DNA from: Streptomyces sp. LX-29 | GTDB lineage: Bacteria; Actinomycetota; Actinomycetes; Streptomycetales; Streptomycetaceae | Assembly (NCBI RefSeq): GCF_029541745.1 | Contig: NZ_CP089746.1 | Location: 930,001-994,000 of the forward strand | Length of the DNA: 64,000 bases | Direction: 5' to 3' | Part shown: positions 19,575-27,500 of the stretch, in pieces | Layout of the letters: each line of letters begins with the position of its first letter | How positions within the stretch are numbered: position 1 is the stretch's first letter | Position numbers and translations under genes: made by a program | Notes under the pieces: model-generated | The model's input: the letters and a program-made list of their open reading frames with translations, nothing else | The model's database searches: none | Told to the model about the DNA's origin: nothing

Positions 19575-21098
19575 TCAAGACGCCTCCGTGCGGTCGGCGG
19601 CCATGGCGGCCGCGTCCAGCAGGGCGGTGCCGACGATGAGGTCGGCGCCGCCGAACTCCGGGTCGTCGAGCTCGGTGCCGTCGTCGACGGCGAAGAGCAG
19701 CCGGGGCTCGCCCTGGCGGTAGGCGGTGCCGACCGGGGGGCTGGCGGCGTGCACGGCCAGCAGGGCGAGCAGGTAGGGCAGCTCCGGGTCGGTGCGCCGG
19801 GCCTCGGCCAGCAGCCCGGAGAGCCGGCGCGGGGCGTCGGGCGGCAGATCGAGCAGGTCCATGGCGGCGGCCAGCTGCTCCTCGCTGAACCGGCTGTCGT
19901 CGGGGGTGGCGATCAGGTCCGGCTCCGGCATCTCGGCGCCCAGGTGGGCGCGCTCGACCGGCGGGGTGAGCAGCAGGTCGACCAGGTCGCCGACGCGCAC
20001 CGAGGCGGGGGTGCGCAGCCCGGTGCCGCGCGCGAAGAAGGCGTCGGTCACCCGGATCGCCTGCTCGACGGGGAGCGGCAGCACGGGGGCGACCAGCTGC
20101 CCGTACAGATCGAGGCCCGCGCGGGCGGCCGGGGCGGCGAACGCCTGCCGGTCCTGCTCCGCGCGGAACAGCGGTCCGGCCTCCAGCAGCCGGGACTGGA
20201 GCTGGGTGTGGCGCCGGATGCAGTCCTTGACGATGTCCACGAGCTCGGCGGCGCGCCGCTTGTTCTCGGGTCCCTCGGCCTCGTCCCGGGCCTTGCGGAT
20301 GTTGGTCAGGATCGCGTTCTCGTGGCGGTAGCGGTCGGCGACGTGCTCCAGCGCCTCGGCGATCATGTCGGGCACGCCGCGCAGCCAGTCCACGGCGCGC
20401 ACGTTGCGCCGGGTGGCGTCGAGCGTGCGGCGCAGCGTCTCCGAGTACTGCACCGTGCGGTAGCGGGCCTGCTCGGCGGCGAGCTGGGCGTCGGCGAGGC
20501 GGCCGCGGCTGATCAGCACCTCCAGCTTCACCTCGGCGGCGATCTGGGCGCTGGTGACGTCGGTGTCCAGCGCGCCGACCAGGACGTTGACGGCCTCGTC
20601 GGTGGTGCGCAGATAGACCCCGCCGCCCGGGCCGGGCACTTCCTCGATCAGCTTGAAGTCGTAGTCGCGGCGGACGTAACCGCCGTCGGCGTCGAAGGTG
20701 CCGTAGACCGCGCGGAAGCCGCGGTCCACGCTGCCGACGTTGATCAGGTTCTCCAGCACCCAGCGGGCGACCCGCTCGTGCTCGGCGGCGGGCCGCTCGG
20801 GCGTCTGGGCGGCGACCCGCGGCACCAGGCGGGTGACTATCTGCTCGTGGTCGGCGCCGGTGTCGAAGTCCATGTTCAGCGTGACCAGGTCGATGGCGGC
20901 CAGCGCGACCTCCGCCATCGCGTAGACCCCGAACTCACCCGCGAGGTTGGCCTTGCGCACGTCGAGGTCGTGCAGGGGCGCGGTGCACGCGAGCGCGCGC
21001 AGCCGACGCGCCAGGCCCTCGTCGGCGGCCGGGCCCGGGGCAGCACGGAACTGCCCGTTGAGCTGGGGCGCAGCGGCCCCCGGGGGTGCAGAAGTCAC
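19575..21098 (-). CDS. Kleisin-like (MukF/MksF/JetA-type) SMC partner protein
   Basis: A 507-residue, mostly helical protein and first gene of the three-gene SMC operon. An N-terminal winged-helix-like part (about 30-160, containing ERVARWVLENLINVGSVDRG) is followed by a beta segment (RDYDFKLIEEVP). A long helical middle (about 165-300) includes GRLADAQLAAEQARYRTV, which recalls the MukF helical core, and a C-terminal domain completes it. It is expected to bridge SMC heads and bind kite dimers. The GTG at 21098 was chosen as the first credible start; there is no good Shine-Dalgarno, and a TACGCT -10-like element 7 bases upstream hints at a leaderless transcript. The downstream kite gene starts 146 bases after its stop. 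Confidence 0.68.
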   Translation of the reverse strand: MTSAPPGAAAPQLNGQFRAAPGPAADEGLARRLRALACTAPLHDLDVRKANLAGEFGVYAMAEVALAAIDLVTLNMDFDTGADHEQIVTRLVPRVAAQTPERPAAEHERVARWVLENLINVGSVDRGFRAVYGTFDADGGYVRRDYDFKLIEEVPGPGGGVYLRTTDEAVNVLVGALDTDVTSAQIAAEVKLEVLISRGRLADAQLAAEQARYRTVQYSETLRRTLDATRRNVRAVDWLRGVPDMIAEALEHVADRYRHENAILTNIRKARDEAEGPENKRRAAELVDIVKDCIRRHTQLQSRLLEAGPLFRAEQDRQAFAAPAARAGLDLYGQLVAPVLPLPVEQAIRVTDAFFARGTGLRTPASVRVGDLVDLLLTPPVERAHLGAEMPEPDLIATPDDSRFSEEQLAAAMDLLDLPPDAPRRLSGLLAEARRTDPELPYLLALLAVHAASPPVGTAYRQGEPRLLFAVDDGTELDDPEFGGADLIVGTALLDAAAMAADRTEAS

Positions 21099-21166
21099 GT
21101 CGCACAGCGTAGGCGGTCGCACCGACAACGGACGAAACGGCACGGCTCCGCCGGGCGCCCCGCGGG

Positions 21167-21811
21167 TCAGTGTGTGGCGCCGCCCACAGCCCGGATGTCC
21201 GAGGTCCGGGCGACGGCGGCGGCCGTGATCGCCCGCAGGCCCTCGGCGACGGCCGCCACCGGAAGCGATGGCTCCGGTCGGTCGGTGACCTGGTCCGGAG
21301 CATACGGGACGTGGACGAAGCCGCCGCGCAGCGCCGGCCGCTCGGTGGCGATCAGATGCATCAGCCCGTAGAAGACGTGGTTGCAGACGAAGGTGCCGGC
21401 GGTCTGGGAGACGGCGGCGGGGAGCCCCGCCGCGCGGACGGCCGCGACGCACGCCTTCACCGGGAGGGCGGCGAAGTAGGCGGCCGGCCCGCCCGGCACG
21501 ATCGGCCGGTCGATGGGCTGTGCGCCCGCGTTGTCGGGGATGCGGGCGTCGTCGAGATTGATGGCGACCCGCTCCACGGTGATGCCGGGACGCCCGCCGG
21601 CCTGCCCGACACACAGCACCACCAGCGGGTCCTCCGCCTCGACGGCCGCGACGAGCGTCTCCCGCGCCGCCCCGAAGACGCAGGGCAGCTCGACGGCGGC
21701 GAAGGAGACGCCGGGCAGCGGTCGTGCCGTCGCGGCGCGGACCGCCTCCCAGGAGGGGTTGGTCCGCTCGCCGTCGAAGGGTTCGAATCCGGTCAGCAGG
21801 ACGCGGGTCAT
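21167..21811 (-). CDS. pcp: Pyroglutamyl-peptidase I
   Basis: A 214-residue cysteine peptidase that removes N-terminal pyroglutamate (5-oxoproline) from peptides. The family triad is visible: E80 in GRPGITVERVA, C143 in GTFVCNHVFY and H167 in GGFVHVPY. The N-terminal LLTGFEPFDGERTNPSWEA is diagnostic, and length matches the family. It follows the DUF969-DUF979 membrane genes by 31 bases with a GAGGAG site, so it is the third gene of that operon. Free 5-oxoproline released here is the substrate of the pxpABC products encoded on the other side of the GntR gene. Confidence 0.95.
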   Translation of the reverse strand: MTRVLLTGFEPFDGERTNPSWEAVRAATARPLPGVSFAAVELPCVFGAARETLVAAVEAEDPLVVLCVGQAGGRPGITVERVAINLDDARIPDNAGAQPIDRPIVPGGPAAYFAALPVKACVAAVRAAGLPAAVSQTAGTFVCNHVFYGLMHLIATERPALRGGFVHVPYAPDQVTDRPEPSLPVAAVAEGLRAITAAAVARTSDIRAVGGATH

Positions 21812-21842
21812 CTGCGGCTCCTCGGGGGCGTGGACCGCGCGG

Positions 21843-22811
21843 TCAGAAGGCGAACGCGGCCATGATCACGATGTTGCAGCCGAGCAGCGCCACCGCGGTG
21901 GGCAGCTGGGCCTTGATCGGGCCGTACTGGTCCTTCAGCTCCAGCAGGGCCGCCGGGACGATGTTGAAGTTGGCCGCCATGGGGGTCACGAGCGTGCCAC
22001 AGAAGCCGGCCAGCATGCCGATCGCCAGCACCGCGGCGGGGGTGCCGTCGAAGTGCTCGACCAGCACGGGCCAGCCGACGGCGGCGGTCATCACGGGGAA
22101 GGCGGCGAAGGCGTTGCCCATGATCACGGTGAACAGCGCCATGCCCACGCAGTAGACGACGACGGCGATGTACAGCGAGTCGTCCGGGAGCACCTTGGTG
22201 GTGAGCTTGCCGACCTGGGTGCCCACTCCCGCGACGGAGAAGATCGAGCCGAGGGTGGCGAGCATCTGCGGGAGCAGCATCGCCCAGCCCATGGCCTCCA
22301 GCATGGAGCGGCCGGCGTGCACCGGGGTGCTGACGCGCCGTTCGCGCAGCATGACCATGCCGACCCCGAGGGCGACGACCGCTCCGATGCCGAGCCCCAG
22401 GATGGTCTCGCTCCCCTTCTGGAGGATCGGTTCGCCGCCGATCGACAGCTCCTTGACGCCGACGGCGCAGGCCATGGCGACGACCGGGATGGTGAGGGCG
22501 GGCACGAAGAGCCGGTTCCCCAGGCGGGCCGCGCTCGCGGCGCGCTGCCGCGGGGTGGTGGTGCGCACCTCGCCGCGCCCGGTGAAGCCGAAGCCGGCCA
22601 GAGCTGCCATGGCCAGTACGGCGACGCCGAGGGGTTCGGCCGGGGCCCGCTTCTCGGCGACCCAGCTGCTGTAGACGAAGCCGGCGCCCAGCAGCCCCCA
22701 GAAGGCCGCGGTGCCGTACCGCTTGGGGTTGGTGCGGTCGGCGGCCATCTGGGCCGCCATCACCAGGAAGATGGCTCCCACCAGCCAGAAGAACCACTCT
22801 GCCTTGATCAC
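21843..22811 (-). CDS. DUF979 membrane protein, candidate 5-oxoproline transporter subunit
   Basis: A 322-residue multi-spanning membrane protein of the DUF979 family, with about ten hydrophobic segments starting at residue 5 (WFFWLVGAIFLVMAAQMA). Conserved-looking stretches are GNAFAAFPVMTAAVGWP and GFCGTLVTPMAANFNIVPAALLELKD. It starts with GTG overlapping the DUF969 stop (GTGA at 22808-22811). The pairing with DUF969 and pcp, under an operator shared with pxpABC, suggests a two-component permease for 5-oxoproline or pyroglutamyl peptides. Transport has to be inferred; the families carry no assigned function that I can confirm. Confidence 0.85.
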   Translation of the reverse strand: MIKAEWFFWLVGAIFLVMAAQMAADRTNPKRYGTAAFWGLLGAGFVYSSWVAEKRAPAEPLGVAVLAMAALAGFGFTGRGEVRTTTPRQRAASAARLGNRLFVPALTIPVVAMACAVGVKELSIGGEPILQKGSETILGLGIGAVVALGVGMVMLRERRVSTPVHAGRSMLEAMGWAMLLPQMLATLGSIFSVAGVGTQVGKLTTKVLPDDSLYIAVVVYCVGMALFTVIMGNAFAAFPVMTAAVGWPVLVEHFDGTPAAVLAIGMLAGFCGTLVTPMAANFNIVPAALLELKDQYGPIKAQLPTAVALLGCNIVIMAAFAF

Positions 22812-23530
22812 TTGATGACCTCCGGGGCGTCGTCGGCGGTGCGGACGGGGCCGGCATCGGCGGCCAGGAGCTCGCGCTCCAGCTGCCGGTCCAGCCGCAG
22901 CAGCCGGTAGCCGTGGACGGCCAGGGCGCAGACCGCGGTGGGGATCGCCCACAGGGCGAGGTGCAGGGGCTCCAGGTGGGTGTCGTACGTGGTGTTGACG
23001 AAGCCGGTGATCAGCAGGATCGAGCCGACCGCCAGGAAGACGTCCTCACCGAAGAAGAGTCCGACGTTGTCCGCGCTGGCGGAGAAGGACCTGATCTTCT
23101 CCCTGGCCTTGTCGGGCAGCGGCCCGAAGCGGCGCTCCGCGGCGCCCTCGGCCATGGGGGCGACCAGCGGACGCACGGTCTGCGCCGGGCCGCCGACGCT
23201 CACCAGGCCGACGGCCGCGGTGATCTGGCGCAGGGCGAGGTAGAGGGTGAGGAAGCGGCCGGTGGTGAGCTTGGCGAAGCGGGCGATGAGGGTGCGGGCC
23301 TGCTCCTGGAGGCCGTAGCGCTCCAACAGGCCGATGACGGGCAGGGTGATGGCGAAGATGGTCACCGCACGGCTCGACGCGAAGCCGTTGCCGAAGGCCG
23401 CGAGCACTTCGCGGGGCGACAGGCCGCCGAGCAGTCCGGTGGCGATACCCGCCACTCCCACCACCAACAGGGGATTGCGTCTCGTGGCGAAGCCGACGAC
23501 GACCACGAGCACGCCGAGGAGAACGATCAT
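22808..23530 (-). CDS. DUF969 membrane protein, candidate 5-oxoproline transporter subunit
   Basis: A 240-residue multi-spanning membrane protein of the DUF969 family. Hydrophobic segments start at the N-terminus (IVLLGVLVVVVGFATRRNPL). The charged loop KAREKIRSFSASADNVGLFFGED sits between helices and is a good candidate for a substrate site. The ATG at 23530 is preceded by GGAAGGCGG. It is the first gene of the DUF969-DUF979-pcp operon, and its promoter carries the island's palindromic operator. It probably acts with the DUF979 protein as an organic-acid-type permease. Confidence 0.85.
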   Translation of the reverse strand: MIVLLGVLVVVVGFATRRNPLLVVGVAGIATGLLGGLSPREVLAAFGNGFASSRAVTIFAITLPVIGLLERYGLQEQARTLIARFAKLTTGRFLTLYLALRQITAAVGLVSVGGPAQTVRPLVAPMAEGAAERRFGPLPDKAREKIRSFSASADNVGLFFGEDVFLAVGSILLITGFVNTTYDTHLEPLHLALWAIPTAVCALAVHGYRLLRLDRQLERELLAADAGPVRTADDAPEVIK

Positions 23531-23581
23531 GCGTCCGCCTTCCAGGCAGGACCTCACGGAGGGGTGAGGAGGCTGCGACGG

Positions 23582-23611
23582 AGGCTAGGCGATTGTTCAA
23601 CGATCCGACAA
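23582..23611 (-). promoter_or_regulatory. DUF969 operon promoter with operator in the spacer
   Basis: On the minus strand TTGTCG (-35) and TAGCCT (-10) are 18 bp apart, placing the transcription start about 45 bases before the ATG at 23530. The spacer holds the near-palindrome GATCGTTGAACAATC (23591-23605), half sites GATCGTT/AACAATC around one base. A copy differing at only one of 23 positions lies in the pxpA promoter. Confidence 0.65.
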
Positions 23612-23686
23612 GAGGTTGATCCGGGTTCTCTTTTCGGCGTCTCGGCGGCCACCACGCGGCGGCTCCCGCTCCCCGCGGAGCCGCCC

Positions 23687-24406
23687 CTACGGGGCGATAC
23701 GCTCCGCGTACGCCCCCGACAACTGCCGCCGGGAGTCCTCCAGATAGGCGGCGAGCAGCCGCTCCGCCTCGGCCGCGTCACCCGCCTGGAGCGCCTCCAG
23801 GATCTGTCGGTTCCGGGTGAGATACGGCGCGTGGAAGCGACGCGGGTCGTCCATCACATGGAAGACCAGACGCAGTTCGGCGAGGACGCCGCGCATCAGC
23901 TCGTCGGTGCGCGCGCTGCCGGCCAGCGCCACCACCGCCTGGTGGAAGCGGATGTTGGCGGTGGACAGCTCCTGCCACTCCCGCGCCGCCGCGGCCCGCT
24001 CGCCCGCGACGACCGCCGCCTCCACCGCCTCCAGCGCGTACGGCGGCCGCCCCAGGCCGCGGACCGCCCCGCACTCCACGAGGAGGCGCACCCGGTAGAT
24101 GTCGAGGATGTCCTCGACCGTGACGACCCGCACGAAGACCCCGCGGTTCAGCTGGTGCACCAGCAGCCGCTCGTGCGTGAGCAGCCGGAACGCCTCGCGC
24201 AGGGTGTTACGGGAGACGCCCAGCGCGCCCCCGATGCTGTCCTCGGACAGTCGGGTGCCGGGCGGGAAGAAGCCCTCCGCGATCCGGTCGCGCAGGATGT
24301 CGGCGACCCGCTCGGCGGTGCTGGTGCGGCCGAGCAGCGCCCGGTCGTCCGCGAGCCCCGACACCGCCACCGCCTCGGCCAGCCGCTGTTCGGTCCCGTT
24401 CGTCAC
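23687..24406 (-). CDS. GntR-family (FCD subfamily) regulator of the 5-oxoproline genes
   Basis: A 239-residue transcription factor. An N-terminal winged helix (about 28-95, with RLSEDSIGGALGVSRNTLRE as the recognition region) is followed by a helical FCD ligand-binding domain (about 100-220). FCD proteins usually bind small carboxylates, which fits 5-oxoproline. The GTG at 24406 is preferred over the GTG at 24439 because GGGAG lies seven to eight bases before it. The gene lies between the pcp operon and pxpABC, and both flanking promoters carry the same palindrome, so it is the obvious candidate repressor. Ligand and mode are inferred. Confidence 0.88.
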   Translation of the reverse strand: MTNGTEQRLAEAVAVSGLADDRALLGRTSTAERVADILRDRIAEGFFPPGTRLSEDSIGGALGVSRNTLREAFRLLTHERLLVHQLNRGVFVRVVTVEDILDIYRVRLLVECGAVRGLGRPPYALEAVEAAVVAGERAAAAREWQELSTANIRFHQAVVALAGSARTDELMRGVLAELRLVFHVMDDPRRFHAPYLTRNRQILEALQAGDAAEAERLLAAYLEDSRRQLSGAYAERIAP

Positions 24407-24562
24407 GCTTTCTCCCTTTTCACCCGTCGCCGCTTTCACCTGTCGCCGCCGCGTTCCGCTCCGCGTCGAAGCGTCAATGCCCCGAAGCGTCGAAGTCCCG
24501 ATGCGTCGATGCCCGAAGCAGGGGAAGTACAGCCGAGATATCAGACCGAAACAACATCCCTC

Positions 24563-24591
24563 TTGTCGGATCGTTCAACAATCTCTACGTT
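24563..24591 (+). promoter_or_regulatory. pxpA promoter with operator exactly filling the -35/-10 spacer
   Basis: TTGTCG (24563-24568) and TACGTT (24586-24591) are 17 bp apart. The palindrome GATCGTTCAACAATC (24569-24583) occupies that spacer. A start about 7-8 bases after the -10 falls at or next to the pxpA ATG (24600), so the mRNA should be leaderless or nearly so. A repressor bound here would cover the polymerase site. Confidence 0.65.
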
Positions 24592-24599
24592 AGGCCGAC

Positions 24600-25400
24600 A
24601 TGACCACCATGGAAACGAGCACGGCCGCGCGCGGCGCAGACCTGGTGATCGACCTCAACGCCGACCTCGGCGAGGGCTTCGGCCGCTGGCGGTTGACCGA
24701 CGACGACGCCCTGCTCTCCATCGTCTCCAGCGCCAACGTCGCCTGCGGCTTCCACGGCGGCGACCCCTCGACGATGCGGCGGGTCTGCGAGCTGGCCGCC
24801 GAGCGCGGCGTGGCCATCGGCGCGCAGGTCTCCTACCGCGACCTGGCCGGCTTCGGACGGCGCGCCATGGACGTGCCGCCGCGCGAGCTGGCCGACGAGA
24901 TCGCGTACCAGATCGGCGCCCTGGAGGTGTTCGCCCGCGCCGCCGGATCGCGCGTGCGCTACGTCAAGCCGCACGGGGCGCTCTACAACCGCGCGGTCCA
25001 CGACGAGGAGCAGGCCGCCGCCGTCGCCGAGGGCGTACGGCTGGCCGCCGCCGAGCCGCTGCCGGTGCTCGGGCTGCCCGGCTCCCGGCTGCACCACGCC
25101 GCCCGCGCCGCCGGGCTTCCGGTGGTCACCGAGGCCTTCGCCGACCGCGCGTACACCGCCGCCGCGACCCTCGTACCGCGCGGCACACCGGGCGCCGTGG
25201 TCAGCGACCCCGACACCGTGGTCTCGCGCGCCCTGGCGATCGCCCGCGACCGCGCGGTGGACTCGATCGAGGGCGACCGACTGTCGGTGAAGGTGCGGTC
25301 CCTGTGCCTGCACGGCGACACCCCCGGCGCCGCCGCCCTCGCGCGGCGCGTCCGGGACGAGCTGGCGACCGCGGGCGTTCGGGTGGAGGCGTTCGCGTGA
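24600..25400 (+). CDS. pxpA: 5-oxoprolinase subunit A (LamB/YcsF family)
   Basis: A 266-residue LamB/YcsF protein, one of three subunits of the prokaryotic ATP-dependent 5-oxoprolinase PxpABC, which opens 5-oxoproline to glutamate. The signature DLNADLGEGFG is at residues 18-28, followed by NVACGFHGGDPSTM and YVKPHGALYN. The ATG at 24600 is used; a second ATG lies three codons in. No Shine-Dalgarno is present, consistent with the predicted leaderless transcript. The stop overlaps the pxpB start (GTGA), so the three genes are coupled. Confidence 0.95.
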   Translation: MTTMETSTAARGADLVIDLNADLGEGFGRWRLTDDDALLSIVSSANVACGFHGGDPSTMRRVCELAAERGVAIGAQVSYRDLAGFGRRAMDVPPRELADEIAYQIGALEVFARAAGSRVRYVKPHGALYNRAVHDEEQAAAVAEGVRLAAAEPLPVLGLPGSRLHHAARAAGLPVVTEAFADRAYTAAATLVPRGTPGAVVSDPDTVVSRALAIARDRAVDSIEGDRLSVKVRSLCLHGDTPGAAALARRVRDELATAGVRVEAFA

Positions 25401-26545
25401 CCGGCGCGGCCCCCGGGCGCGGTACGCCGACGTCCACGGCCTCTGCCGTACGCGAGACCGCCGCCGTAGGCAAGGCCCGCGCGGCATGCGTGACCGTAGG
25501 CGACACCCCGGCCGCAGGCGACGCCCCCGCCGTAGACGACGCCCGCGCGGCATCCGAGGCCCCCGCCGTAGGCGACGCCCACGCGGTAGGAGAGGCCCGC
25601 GCGGCATGCGAGACCGTAGGCGACGCCCGCGCGGTCCGCGACGCCCGGCCGTCCGTGGGCGCCCGTACGGTGCCCGGCGGCCCGGGGGACCGCGCGACGA
25701 ACGCGGAGGCGGTCGCATCCCCACCACCCCCGTGCGGTGCGCCGGAGATCCGGGTGCGCGGTCTGCCGGTCGGCGAGCACGCGCTGCTGCTGGAGGTGGA
25801 ACCGGCCGAGGGGGCGGACGGCCCCGAGGCGGCCGAGGCGCTCCACGCCGAAGTGCTGCGCCGCGCGGAGGCGCGTGAACTGCCGCCCGTGCGTGTCGTC
25901 GTCCCAGCGGCGCGCACCGTGCTGCTCGACGGGGTCGCGGAGCCGGCCCGGCTCGCCGCCGAGGTGGCCGAGTGGCGGGTCCCGCCGCTCGCCCGCGACC
26001 ACGGCCCCACTCTGGAGATCCCGGTCCGCTACGACGGCCCGGACCTGGCCGACGTCGCCGCGGTGTGGGGGGTGGCGCCCGAGGAGGTGGCACGGATCCA
26101 CGCGGCCACCGAATTCCGGGTCGCCTTCTGTGGCTTCGCGCCGGGCTTCGGATACCTCACCGGCCTCCCGCGCGAGCTCCATGTGCCGCGCCGGGCCACG
26201 CCCAGGACCCGGGTGCCGGCCGGCTCGGTCGCCCTGGCCGGCCCGTACACCGGTGTCTATCCGCGCTCGTCCCCCGGCGGCTGGCAACTGATCGGCACCA
26301 CGGACGCGGTGCTGTGGGACACCGCGCGGACCCCTGCGGCCCTCCTCTCCCCCGGCACCCGCGTGCGCTTCGTGCCGCGCGGGGACGCCGATGTCCCCAG
26401 GAACGCCGAAGGTCGCGAGGACGCCGAAGCCCCCGAGGACACCGAAGGCCGCGAGGCCACCGGAGACCCGGAGGAGGCGGCCGACGCCGCGCGGGGCCTC
26501 GGGACGGAGCCGCGGAGGACCCGGAAGGGAGCGCGGGCGAAGTGA
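25397..26545 (+). CDS. pxpB: 5-oxoprolinase subunit B (KipI-like) with repetitive extensions
   Basis: A 382-residue protein whose core (about 115-325) is the KipI/CT_C_D domain of PxpB: VRGLPVGEHALLLEVE, then VAFCGFAPGFGYLTGLPREL and GSVALAGPYTGVYPRSSPGGW. Typical family members are about 210-240 residues. Here a roughly 110-residue N-terminal extension made of imperfect repeats (words such as ARAACETVGDARAV) and a roughly 55-residue Glu/Asp/Arg-rich C-terminal tail are added. The GTG overlaps the pxpA stop, supporting this start; an internal start nearer residue 100 cannot be excluded. Together with PxpA and PxpC it should form the oxoprolinase. Confidence 0.88.
   Translation: MTGAAPGRGTPTSTASAVRETAAVGKARAACVTVGDTPAAGDAPAVDDARAASEAPAVGDAHAVGEARAACETVGDARAVRDARPSVGARTVPGGPGDRATNAEAVASPPPPCGAPEIRVRGLPVGEHALLLEVEPAEGADGPEAAEALHAEVLRRAEARELPPVRVVVPAARTVLLDGVAEPARLAAEVAEWRVPPLARDHGPTLEIPVRYDGPDLADVAAVWGVAPEEVARIHAATEFRVAFCGFAPGFGYLTGLPRELHVPRRATPRTRVPAGSVALAGPYTGVYPRSSPGGWQLIGTTDAVLWDTARTPAALLSPGTRVRFVPRGDADVPRNAEGREDAEAPEDTEGREATGDPEEAADAARGLGTEPRRTRKGARAK
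25437..25640 (+). repeat. Degenerate in-frame repeats in the 5' part of pxpB
   Basis: Words such as GCCCGCGCGGCATGCG and ACCGTAGGCGACGCC recur several times in the same frame and encode the Ala/Val/Gly/Asp-rich N-terminal extension of PxpB. The rest of the gene lacks these repeats, which suggests a recent local expansion. Confidence 0.5.
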
Positions 26546-27417
26546 CGGACAGCGCCTTCGCGGTGGTGCGGGCGGGTGCCCTGACCACCGTCCAGGACCT
26601 GGGCCGGGCCGGCCACGCGCACCTGGGCGTGCCGCGTTCCGGCGCGCTCGACCTGCCCGCGCACCGGCTGGCCAACCGGCTGGTCGGAAACTGCGAGCGG
26701 GCCGCCACCCTGGAGACCACGCTGACCGGCTGTGCGCTACGGGTGCGCCGCGCGGTCACGGCGGCCGTCACCGGCGCCGCCTGCGCGGTCACCGTCGACG
26801 GCCGCCCCGCGCCGTGGGGCGCGGCGTTCCGGGTGCCCGCCGGCGCGGTGCTGGAGGCGGGCCCGGCCATCCACGGGGTGCGCGGCTATCTCGCGTTCGA
26901 CGGCGGGATCGACGTGGAACCGGTGCTGGGCAGCCGCGCCACCGATCTGCTCTCCGGTCTGGGGCCCGCTCCCCTGGCCGACGGCGCCGTACTGCGGCTC
27001 GGCGCCGCCCACGGCCCGCCGCCGGCGGTGGACGCGGCCGCCGGCGCCGGACCGGCGCCGGAGCTGGTGCTCCCGGTGCTCCTCGGGCCGCGCGACGACT
27101 GGTTCACCGCGCGGGGCCTGCGCACCCTGGCGACCGGGGACTTCCGCGTCTCGGCGGCCAGCAACCGCATCGGGCTGCGCACCGAGGGACCGGCGCTGGA
27201 GCGTGCCCGGGACGGGGAGCTGCCCAGCGAGGGCATGGTGCTGGGCGCGCTCCAGGTGCCACCCGACGGCCGCCCGGTGCTGTTCCTCGCCGACCATCCG
27301 ACGACCGGTGGCTACCCGGTGGTCGGTGTCGTCCCCGAGCCCTGGCTCGCGGCCGCGGCGCAGGCGGTGCCCGGCACCCCGCTCCGTTTCGTCCCGCGTC
27401 GCCCAGGTGGCCGATGA
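26542..27417 (+). CDS. pxpC: 5-oxoprolinase subunit C (KipA-like)
   Basis: A 291-residue CT_A_B/KipA-family protein, third subunit of PxpABC. Landmarks are VVRAGALTTVQDLGRAGHAHLGVPRSGALD at the N-terminus, VRGYLAFDGGIDVEPVLGSRATDL in the middle, and SNRIGLRTEGPALER with LADHPTTGGYPVVGVV towards the end. It starts with GTG overlapping the pxpB stop. Its last codons and stop lie in the first unit of a 23-bp tandem repeat that runs into the intergenic region, suggesting the C-terminus has been altered by repeat expansion. Confidence 0.93.
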   Translation: MTDSAFAVVRAGALTTVQDLGRAGHAHLGVPRSGALDLPAHRLANRLVGNCERAATLETTLTGCALRVRRAVTAAVTGAACAVTVDGRPAPWGAAFRVPAGAVLEAGPAIHGVRGYLAFDGGIDVEPVLGSRATDLLSGLGPAPLADGAVLRLGAAHGPPPAVDAAAGAGPAPELVLPVLLGPRDDWFTARGLRTLATGDFRVSAASNRIGLRTEGPALERARDGELPSEGMVLGALQVPPDGRPVLFLADHPTTGGYPVVGVVPEPWLAAAAQAVPGTPLRFVPRRPGGR

Positions 27418-27500
27418 GCCGGTCACCCGGGGGCCGCTGAGCCGGTCGTCCGGGGGCCGCTGAGCCGGTCGTCCGGAGGGCCGCTGAGCCGTCGTCCGGG
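27409..27500. repeat. Four 23-bp tandem repeats across the pxpC stop codon
   Basis: Units begin at 27409, 27432, 27455 and 27478 and share the core GGCCGCTGAGCCGGTCGTCC. The first copy is the most diverged and contains the pxpC stop codon. The units are in register, as expected of replication slippage. Confidence 0.75.

Noticed and set aside
13262..21098. Complete four-gene Wadjet (JetABCD) system
   Set aside because: No JetD/TOPRIM nuclease gene is adjacent, and the partner sizes do not obviously match DUF3375/DUF4194 proteins.
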